DNA of 11,370 bases from assembly GCA_012840625.1 (NCBI GenBank), contig DUSB01000247.1, forward strand, positions 1-11,370, in the 5' to 3' direction. The translations under genes were made by a program, and so were the position numbers. The notes beneath the pieces are model-generated. The model saw only the letters and a program-made list of their open reading frames with translations. It was not told the origin of the DNA and did not search any database. Origin of the DNA: Syntrophomonadaceae bacterium (GTDB taxonomy: Bacteria > Bacillota > Syntrophomonadia > Syntrophomonadales > Syntrophomonadaceae). Positions 6,636-11,370 of this stretch are shown in pieces (the first letter of the stretch is position 1; each line of letters opens with the position of its first letter).

Positions 6636-7427
6636 TTATATGTCCATCTGCTCAAAGTATTTCCAGCTGCCATAAAGCAGGATAGTGGTCAGCAGCAGCA
6701 AAACCAGTATTGCCGGCCAGTGTATCTGTCCAGAAAAGAAAATATCTGTGCCGGACATATAGCGGTAGATATACAGGGACTGAATGGAAGCAATGCGTCC
6801 CGGTATGCTTAAGAGGGCAAAAATAACGATAGAGCCCAGGAGCGGTTTTACTACATCAGTGGAAACAAGCGATAAAAACCATACGATTGAATATAAAAAT
6901 AGGGCTGCGGCGGTTAGCTGCACACCATACTGTACAGCCTGACTGGAGGTAAATGCAAAATCATACAGCGGAGCCAGGATAGCCGGCAGCCAGGCGCCCA
7001 GGGCGCAGAACAAAAGGGTACAGACCGATCCAGCGGCCAGTTTGGCAGCAAAGATTTCTTTGCGGCTGCAATTAGTCATTAAAAAATGCAGGGTTCCCTG
7101 CTCGCGTTCGCGGGCGAAGGTAGAAAAAGCAAATAAGATAACCGCCAGCAGTACCAGCTGCAGCAGGTTTTTACCAAACCACTGCGACCAGATATAAAGC
7201 TGCTTGTTATCCATTATTTGCTGCAATTCATGGAGGAGATTTTGTTCTCCATAGAAGCGTTTTATCCAGGGTGCCTGCTGTATGCCCTGCTCAATTTCCT
7301 GGAGGTCTATCATGGAAAGAAATAATTCATAGTGTCCTAAGATCAAGTAGGCTAAGCCCAGCAGTAAAATGATTAGAATCAGGAAACGCCAGCGTAAATC
7401 AGCCAATTCTTTAAGGAATAAAGGCAT
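6636..7427 (-). CDS. ABC-2 type transporter permease
   Basis: This 263-residue membrane protein has about six hydrophobic segments, near 14-37, 88-104, 126-154, 166-189, 195-209 and 237-253. Between segments 2 and 3 is the cytoplasmic motif FAREREQGTLHFLMTNCSRKEI (104-125), typical of ABC-2 exporters and related permeases. The start is ATG 7427, with GAGGAGG (7434-7440) 6 bases upstream; this site lies inside the ATPase gene, whose last 17 bases overlap this one, so translation is coupled. With the ATPase it should form a membrane exporter or membrane-stress transporter. The cargo cannot be read from sequence. In YtrA-type loci such transporters are linked to cell-envelope stress, which is the best guess here. 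Confidence 0.9.
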   Translation of the reverse strand: MPLFLKELADLRWRFLILIILLLGLAYLILGHYELFLSMIDLQEIEQGIQQAPWIKRFYGEQNLLHELQQIMDNKQLYIWSQWFGKNLLQLVLLAVILFAFSTFAREREQGTLHFLMTNCSRKEIFAAKLAAGSVCTLLFCALGAWLPAILAPLYDFAFTSSQAVQYGVQLTAAALFLYSIVWFLSLVSTDVVKPLLGSIVIFALLSIPGRIASIQSLYIYRYMSGTDIFFSGQIHWPAILVLLLLTTILLYGSWKYFEQMDI

Positions 7428-8310
7428 GATTATCCTCCTCACTTTCTACCAACGTAATGAAAAGCTGCTTCAAGCCGAAGTCTAAAAACTGAAGCTGAGG
7501 CTGGTTTTTCTGCGTCCGCTCCTGAAAAGATGCATCACTCTGGCACAAATAGATAAGATGTTCCCCAACATGGCGACAGCCTAGGATCCTGGCATGCTGT
7601 TCCAGCCAGCTTCGTGCGGAATGATCGGGAGTGGTACTGGCCAGCAGGAAGCAGTTTTCTTTTAGCAGATCCAGTTCTCCACTTAGAGCGATCCGTCCCT
7701 GCTTTAAAATCATCAGTGCATCGATGGTTTCTTCCAGTTCGGCGATCTGGTGAGAAGAGAAAATAATAGTGTGGCCATCAATGCTTTCTTCCTTAATAAG
7801 GCTGAGCATTCTTTCCTGCATGACAGGATCCAGGCCGCGGGTTGGCTCATCTAAGAGGTATAGATCTGCAGCCTTGGCAAAGGTAATGATGGTATAAAGC
7901 TGAGTTTTTTCTCCCCAGGATAGCGTAGAAATTTTTTGCTCCGAACGCAGGGGGAAAAGGGTCAGTAAATGGCTGGCTTTTTGCTGCCGCCATCCCGGCA
8001 CCAGCCGGGCTGCCAGATCTAGCATCTGCTCTACGGTAAGGGAGGCATACAAATCTTTGTTTTCCGGCATAAAAGCAGTGCGAGCCTGGAGGCGGGATCG
8101 TTCTTGATGCTTACAGTCCAGTAGACGTATTTGCCCTTTATCGGCTTTGACAAGATCCATGAGGATCTTTAGCAGGGTGCTTTTTCCGGCTCCGTTAGGA
8201 CCCAGAACTCCGAAAATACTTCCTTTTTGAATCTGCAGTTCATCGATTTTTAAATCAAAGTGGCTGTTTTTAAATGATTTATATACATCGTGCATTTCAA
8301 CCGCCGGCAT
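7411..8310 (-). CDS. ABC transporter ATP-binding protein
   Basis: The 299-residue protein has Walker A GPNGAGKST (37-45), a signature motif in the altered form LSWGEKTQ (130-137), Walker B LYLLDEP (150-156), a D-loop GLD (159-161) and an H-loop SSH (185-187). The Q-loop position reads MPEN, a form often seen in this exporter group. About 80 C-terminal residues after the ATPase core are variable. The start is ATG 8310, with GGAGGTG at 8317-8323 and 6 bases of spacing; starts further upstream would lie inside the GntR gene. It begins 1 base after the GntR stop and overlaps the permease by 17 bases, so the three are translated in a coupled way. It powers the neighbouring permease. Confidence 0.95.
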   Translation of the reverse strand: MPAVEMHDVYKSFKNSHFDLKIDELQIQKGSIFGVLGPNGAGKSTLLKILMDLVKADKGQIRLLDCKHQERSRLQARTAFMPENKDLYASLTVEQMLDLAARLVPGWRQQKASHLLTLFPLRSEQKISTLSWGEKTQLYTIITFAKAADLYLLDEPTRGLDPVMQERMLSLIKEESIDGHTIIFSSHQIAELEETIDALMILKQGRIALSGELDLLKENCFLLASTTPDHSARSWLEQHARILGCRHVGEHLIYLCQSDASFQERTQKNQPQLQFLDFGLKQLFITLVESEEDNHAFIP

Positions 8311-8311
8311 A

Positions 8312-8701
8312 TTAATCACCTCCATAGACTTTAACCAGCACATCATGGAAGATATGCTGTAGATCTTCCCGGCTCAGCTTGTAGCGCCATGCAGTCTCAA
8401 CGATGGTAGTCATTTTTTGCTCAATCAGGGCGGCAGCATGTTGCCGCTTTGCGTGACTGCTTTTGGCACAAATAAAGCTACCGATCCCCGGCCGGGAATA
8501 AATATAGCCTTTGTTTTCTAATTCACGATAGGCACGAGCAACGGTGTTGGGATTTATGTTCTGGTTGCGGGCCAATTCCCGTATGGAAGGCAGAGATTCT
8601 TCTGCTTCCAGGCTGCCGCTAAGGACAGCTTCTTTAATTTGATCTACAATCTGCTGGTAAACAGGTTGAGACGAATAATAATCAATGTCCAGGCGCAACA
8701 A
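8312..8701 (-). CDS. GntR-family transcriptional regulator, YtrA-like
   Basis: The 129-residue protein carries an N-terminal winged helix-turn-helix: QPVYQQIVDQIKEAVLSG (12-29), LPSIRELARNQNINPNTVARAYRELENKGYI (38-68) and RPGIGSF (70-76). Only about 50 residues follow, which is the short tail of the YtrA subfamily rather than the large ligand domain of other GntR proteins. YtrA-type regulators usually repress an adjacent ABC transporter operon, as the layout here shows. The start is taken as TTG 8701, because GGAGG (8710-8714) lies 8 bases upstream; TTG 8698 is also possible. A longer reading to 8764 would translate the operator. A perfect palindrome lies just upstream, so it most likely represses its own operon. 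Confidence 0.93.
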   Translation of the reverse strand: MLRLDIDYYSSQPVYQQIVDQIKEAVLSGSLEAEESLPSIRELARNQNINPNTVARAYRELENKGYIYSRPGIGSFICAKSSHAKRQHAAALIEQKMTTIVETAWRYKLSREDLQHIFHDVLVKVYGGD

Positions 8702-8722
8702 GTCAGCCACCTCCACCGACCT

Positions 8723-8749
8723 AACTGTACTAATAAGATTAGTACAGTT
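8723..8749. promoter_or_regulatory. Perfect 12+12 inverted repeat, probable operator of the GntR regulator
   Basis: AACTGTACTAAT (8723-8734) and ATTAGTACAGTT (8738-8749) are exact reverse complements with a 3-base centre AAG. It sits 22 bases before the TTG start of the GntR gene, close to the ribosome binding site. The symmetry and position are what is expected for a dimeric repressor acting on its own operon. Which bases the protein contacts is inferred, not seen. Confidence 0.85.
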
Positions 8750-8783
8750 TAGCTGCAAAAGCAAGCGGGGTTTTTCTTGTCAA
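8737..8783 (-). promoter_or_regulatory. Possible promoter region of the GntR-ABC operon
   Basis: On the - strand a perfect TTGACA lies at 8783-8778, but 17 bases further the -10 is only TTTTGC (8760-8755). An alternative pairs TTGCAG (3 of 6 matches) with TATTAG (4 of 6) at 17 bases, placing its -10 inside the operator. In either case the operator lies at or just downstream of the promoter, which fits repression. The exact boxes are unsure. Confidence 0.35.
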
Positions 8784-8805
8784 TTGCTTAAATAATTGTT
8801 ATAAT
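8777..8805 (+). promoter_or_regulatory. Sigma-A type promoter for rpmE
   Basis: TTGTCA (8777-8782, 5 of 6 consensus) and TATAAT (8800-8805, perfect) are separated by exactly 17 bases. Transcription would begin near 8812 and give a leader of about 70 bases before rpmE. The -35 box overlaps a TTGACA on the opposite strand that may serve the divergent GntR operon. Confidence 0.85.
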
Positions 8806-8839
8806 TGTTTTCGCAGTTTATGAAAGATGTTGAGGAAAA

Positions 8840-8855
8840 AGTGTTATCAAACACT
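8840..8855 (+). repeat. Small hairpin in the rpmE leader
   Basis: AGTGTT (8840-8845) pairs with AACACT (8850-8855) around ATCA. It lies in the 5' leader, 15 bases before the ribosome binding site GAGAGG (8871-8876). It could be a control element for L31 synthesis, but it is short and may have no role. Confidence 0.35.
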
Positions 8856-8884
8856 GACAGATAGATCAAAGAGAGGTGAAACCA

Positions 8885-9088
8885 TTGAAAGCAAATATAC
8901 ATCCACCATATTTTCGTACTACAGCCAAGTGTTCCTGTGGAAATGAGTTTGAGATTTGTTCCACCAAAGAGAATATAAGAGTAGAGATCTGTTCCAAATG
9001 CCACCCCTTTTATACGGGGGATAAAGCTCGAATCGTTGATACTACTGGTAGGGTAGAGAAATTTAAGAAAAAATATGGTTTAAACTAA
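8885..9088 (+). CDS. rpmE: Ribosomal protein L31, zinc-binding type
   Basis: The 67-residue protein begins MKANIHPPY, the usual start of L31, and binds the 50S subunit near the subunit interface. The four zinc-site cysteines are C16 and C18 (KCSCGN) plus C36 and C39 (CSKCHPFYTG), so this is the zinc-containing form rather than the cysteine-free paralogue used in zinc limitation; C25 is extra. The start is TTG 8885, with GAGAGG (8871-8876) 8 bases upstream. A GTG at 8876 overlaps that element and would add three residues not expected in the family. It has its own promoter (8777-8805) and terminator (9092-9119). In Bacillus it follows rho directly; here nearly 6 kb lies between. Confidence 0.96.
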   Translation: MKANIHPPYFRTTAKCSCGNEFEICSTKENIRVEICSKCHPFYTGDKARIVDTTGRVEKFKKKYGLN

Positions 9089-9091
9089 ATC

Positions 9092-9119
9092 AAAGCAGGG
9101 CAGAGTTCCTGCTTTTTTT
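9092..9119 (+). terminator. Intrinsic terminator after rpmE
   Basis: AAAGCAGG (9092-9099) pairs with CCTGCTTT (9108-9115) around an 8-base loop, and the downstream side runs into seven T (9113-9119). It begins 4 bases after the rpmE stop. Confidence 0.92.
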
Positions 9120-9122
9120 ATC

Positions 9123-9151
9123 TTGACCAGCATGAAAGGTCTATATAAGAT
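9123..9151 (+). promoter_or_regulatory. Likely sigma-A promoter for yqhQ
   Basis: TTGACC (9123-9128, 5 of 6) and TAAGAT (9146-9151, 4 of 6) have 17-base spacing, directly downstream of the rpmE terminator. This suggests that yqhQ, and perhaps prfA and prmC, start a new transcript here. Confidence 0.65.
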
Positions 9152-9203
9152 AAATACAGTTGTCAATACAGGCGTCTGTATAGTGTTTGATAAGGTGAAT
9201 AAT

Positions 9204-10106
9204 ATGAAGAATAAATTTCAATATGGCGGCATGGCGGTGATCGAGGGCGTAATGATGCGAGGTCCCCGGGAAACTGCCGTAGCGGTTCGTAAACCGGATG
9301 GAAGCATTGAGCTGGAAAAAGAAGCCAATAGTGATGTGGGCAAGAGATATCCGTTTTTAACCTGGCCCTTGATCCGCGGTACCTATGTATTGATTGAATC
9401 CATGGCGGTGGGAATACGCATGCTTAATCTGTCAGCCAATCTATCCATGGACGAGGAAGATGAGGAGCTTAGTACCGGGGAACTGGTTTTAACCGGGCTG
9501 TTTGCTTTTGCGCTGGCGATGGTTCTATTTGTGGTGCTGCCCACCTGGATTGTTCATTTTACCCAGCAGTATCTGGGGGATATTTTTCTGCAGAATGTAG
9601 TGGAAGGAATTATACGTATATCCTTTCTGCTTATCTATATTTATGCCATATCTCGTCTGGAGGATATTGCGCGCGTTTTTATGTATCATGGTGCAGAACA
9701 TAAGACCATACTGGCTTATGAGGCGGGGGAAGAGTTGAATGTTGAGAATGTCAGGAAGTATAGCACGCTGCATCCCCGCTGTGGTACTGCTTTTCTGCTG
9801 ATTGTGATGGTGATTTCCATTCTGGTTTTTGCCATGCTGGGTGATGGGAGCCTTTTTTATCGTATCTGGTCGCGTATTGCCGTTTTCCCGGTGGTAGCCG
9901 GGCTGGGCTATGAGTTTATTAAATTTTCTGGTACCTATTATGATCATGCCTGGGCCCGCTGGATCGTGGCTCCGGGTTTGTGGCTGCAAAAATTAACCAC
10001 CCGGGAGCCTGATGATGATCAACTGGAGGTAGCACTGGTTGCCTTGAAAGCGGTTATGCGCGAAGAAGATCTGCAGGTCATTCCTGTTCAGGAAAGTCCT
10101 TTATAG
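9204..10106 (+). CDS. yqhQ: DUF1385 family membrane protein YqhQ
   Basis: This 300-residue protein opens with FQYGGMAVIEGVMMRGP (5-21), the signature of the DUF1385 family that includes Bacillus YqhQ. Four hydrophobic segments are visible, near 94-119, 135-150, 196-212 and 224-240. Conserved motifs between them are MYHGAEHKTILAYEAGE (160-176) and LHPRCGTAFLL (189-199). Histidines and a cysteine in these motifs suggest a metal or catalytic site, but the function is not established to my knowledge. The start is ATG 9204, with AAGGTG (9192-9197) 6 bases upstream; a longer reading from TTG 9123 would begin inside the promoter. It precedes prfA by 65 bases; a functional link with release factors is not implied by sequence. 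Confidence 0.93.
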   Translation: MKNKFQYGGMAVIEGVMMRGPRETAVAVRKPDGSIELEKEANSDVGKRYPFLTWPLIRGTYVLIESMAVGIRMLNLSANLSMDEEDEELSTGELVLTGLFAFALAMVLFVVLPTWIVHFTQQYLGDIFLQNVVEGIIRISFLLIYIYAISRLEDIARVFMYHGAEHKTILAYEAGEELNVENVRKYSTLHPRCGTAFLLIVMVISILVFAMLGDGSLFYRIWSRIAVFPVVAGLGYEFIKFSGTYYDHAWARWIVAPGLWLQKLTTREPDDDQLEVALVALKAVMREEDLQVIPVQESPL

Positions 10107-10171
10107 CTGCGGCAAAGAATAAATTCTTAAAGCCTATGATTAATTAATCCTGAATTCAAGGAGGGGCCACT

Positions 10172-11245
10172 ATGATGGAGAAATTAGAAAATATCGAAGC
10201 TAAATATAAGGAATTAACCTATTTATTAACGCAACCGGATGTAATTGCTGACCAGAACCAATTTCAGAAGTATGCTAGAGCGCATGCTGATTTAAGCAAT
10301 ATAGTCGAGACCTACCAGGCTTATCGCCAGGCCATGGAGGCGCTGGAAGAAGCTCAAACCATGCTGGAGGATGAGTCGGAGTTAGACGAAGAATTAAAAG
10401 AGATGCTGGGGGAGGAAATTGAACAGCAGCAGACCCGGCAGGAAGAACTGCGTCAGCAGTTGAGAGTTCTGCTTTTACCGGAGGATCCCAATGATGAAAA
10501 AAACGTCATCATGGAAATCCGCGCCGGAACAGGTGGAGAAGAGGCAGCGCTGTTTGCCGGGGATTTATTTCGCATGTATTCCCGCTATGCAGAGGCACAG
10601 GGCTGGACCATAGAGATTTTGGATTCTCATTATACTGAACTGGGGGGTATAAAAGAAATAACCTTTGTGGTGGAAGGGAAAGGTGCTTACAGCAAGCTGA
10701 AGTTTGAATCCGGCGTTCACCGGGTACAGAGGGTCCCCAGTACAGAATCAGGGGGACGAATTCATACCTCAGCCGCTACCGTGGCCGTTCTGCCCGAAGC
10801 AGAAGAGATTGATGTTGATATTGATATGAATGACCTGAAAATCGATGTATATTGTTCCAGTGGACCTGGCGGACAGAGTGTAAATACCACGCAATCAGCG
10901 GTACGGATTACTCACCTGCCTACCGGACTGGTGGTTACCTGCCAGGATGAAAAGTCACAGCATAAAAATAAAGCCCAGGCCCTTCGTGTGCTGCGGGCCC
11001 GTTTAAAGGAGAGGCTGGAAGAGGAGAAAACAGCGGAGGTGGCCGGGGAGAGGAAGAGCCAGATCGGCAGTGGCGATCGCAGTGAGCGAATCCGCACCTA
11101 TAATTTTCCGCAGGGACGGGTGAGTGATCATCGTATTAACCTGACTTTGCATAAATTGGAACAGGTTCTGGATGGAGAACTGGATGAGCTTATCAATGCT
11201 TTGGTTACCAGTGACCAGGCAGAGCGTTTGAAACAGGTGGAGTAA
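10172..11245 (+). CDS. prfA: Peptide chain release factor 1
   Basis: This 357-residue protein has the normal RF1 length. It recognises UAA and UAG stop codons on the ribosome and triggers release of the peptide. The stop-codon-reading tripeptide PxT appears as PST (189-191, in RVQRVPSTESGGRIHTSA), which marks RF1 rather than RF2. The catalytic GGQ is at 233-235 in SSGPGGQSVNTT; its glutamine is the target of PrmC methylation. The N-terminal 100 residues are the helical domain 1. The start is ATG 10172, with AAGGAGG (10158-10164) 7 bases upstream; ATG 10175 directly after it is possible. prmC starts 2 bases after the stop codon, a tight and biologically sensible pairing. Confidence 0.98.
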   Translation: MMEKLENIEAKYKELTYLLTQPDVIADQNQFQKYARAHADLSNIVETYQAYRQAMEALEEAQTMLEDESELDEELKEMLGEEIEQQQTRQEELRQQLRVLLLPEDPNDEKNVIMEIRAGTGGEEAALFAGDLFRMYSRYAEAQGWTIEILDSHYTELGGIKEITFVVEGKGAYSKLKFESGVHRVQRVPSTESGGRIHTSAATVAVLPEAEEIDVDIDMNDLKIDVYCSSGPGGQSVNTTQSAVRITHLPTGLVVTCQDEKSQHKNKAQALRVLRARLKERLEEEKTAEVAGERKSQIGSGDRSERIRTYNFPQGRVSDHRINLTLHKLEQVLDGELDELINALVTSDQAERLKQVE

Positions 11246-11246
11246 G

Positions 11247-11370
11247 TTGCGTAATTTGTGGCGCATAAAAGATGTATTAGAATGGACCACCCGGTATTTT
11301 CGGGATCGGGGCATAAAGGAAGCGCGTTTGGAGGCAGACCTTCTTCTGGCCCGGGCTCTACAAAAGGACC
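11247..11370 (+). CDS. prmC: Release factor glutamine methyltransferase, N-terminal part (cut by window end)
   Basis: The first 41 codons are visible. RIKDVLEWTTRYFRDRGIKE followed by ARLEADLLLARALQKD matches the N-terminal helical domain of PrmC/HemK, which methylates the glutamine of the GGQ motif in release factors using SAM. The catalytic NPPY motif is beyond the window. The likely start is TTG 11247, one base after the prfA stop, with GGTGGAG (11236-11242) 4 bases upstream and inside prfA, so translation is coupled. TTG 11256 is an alternative with longer spacing. Confidence 0.9.
   Translation, partial: MRNLWRIKDVLEWTTRYFRDRGIKEARLEADLLLARALQKD

Noticed and set aside
6510..6812. + strand ORF of 100 codons
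   Set aside because: It lies antisense across the YbjQ and permease genes, has no ribosome binding site, and its composition is that of a shadow frame.
8780..9004. - strand ORF of 74 codons across the rpmE promoter
   Set aside because: It is antisense to the rpmE promoter and coding region and has no ribosome binding site.
9123..9203. Longer yqhQ reading starting at TTG 9123
   Set aside because: That TTG is part of a TTGACC -35 box, has no ribosome binding site after the rpmE terminator, and the family signature begins right after ATG 9204, which has AAGGTG at good spacing.
1..11370. Mobile elements, CRISPR, tRNA or rRNA genes, defence system
   Set aside because: No transposase, integrase, regularly spaced repeats or RNA gene signatures were seen on either strand; all long ORFs fall in cellular families.

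Overview
The window is about 11.4 kb of bacterial chromosome that is almost fully coding. It looks like a Gram-positive (Firmicutes, clostridial) genome. Three things suggest this: strong AGGAGG-type ribosome binding sites with frequent GTG and TTG starts; the conserved order transaldolase - glpX - rho - rpmE - prfA - prmC, known from Bacillus and its relatives; and Firmicutes-type families such as YhaM, YqhQ and a YtrA-like GntR regulator. A syntrophic or anaerobic clostridial lineage such as Syntrophomonadaceae is a guess from the mix of genes, not something the sequence proves.

Layout on the + strand: the 3' end of a transaldolase-like/fructose-6-phosphate aldolase gene (1-300), class II fructose-1,6-bisphosphatase glpX (319-1311), then a 319-base spacer with a stable hairpin and a possible 51-residue membrane-peptide ORF that runs into the start of rho (1631-2911). 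These are followed by a secreted LysM-LysM-M23 peptidoglycan hydrolase (3038-3898) with its own terminator, an unassigned radical SAM protein (4021-5274), and a YhaM-type OB-HD 3'-5' exoribonuclease (5283-6272).

Convergent to these, on the - strand, is a compact four-gene operon read from 8701 down to 6296: GntR-family repressor, ABC ATPase, ABC-2 type permease and a YbjQ-family protein. The GntR-ATPase-permease genes are almost certainly translationally coupled (1-base gap, then 17-base overlap). A perfect 12+12 inverted repeat just upstream of the GntR gene is a convincing autoregulatory operator. A 26-base perfect palindrome separates this operon from yhaM.

The last third returns to conserved housekeeping genes on the + strand: rpmE (ribosomal protein L31, zinc type) with a near-consensus promoter and a classical terminator, yqhQ (DUF1385 membrane protein) with its own likely promoter, prfA (release factor 1), and the first 124 bases of prmC, the methyltransferase that modifies the GGQ glutamine of release factors.

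The housekeeping genes at the two ends (sugar phosphates and Rho; L31, RF1 and PrmC) are contiguous in Bacillus. The middle six kilobases (cell wall hydrolase, radical SAM, YhaM, and the ABC exporter operon) interrupt that order. I see no mobile element, CRISPR array, tRNA or rRNA. Nothing here is clearly a new defence or biosynthetic system. The best candidates for something undescribed are the unassigned radical SAM protein, with an exceptional hairpin inside its coding sequence, and the small ORF in front of rho.
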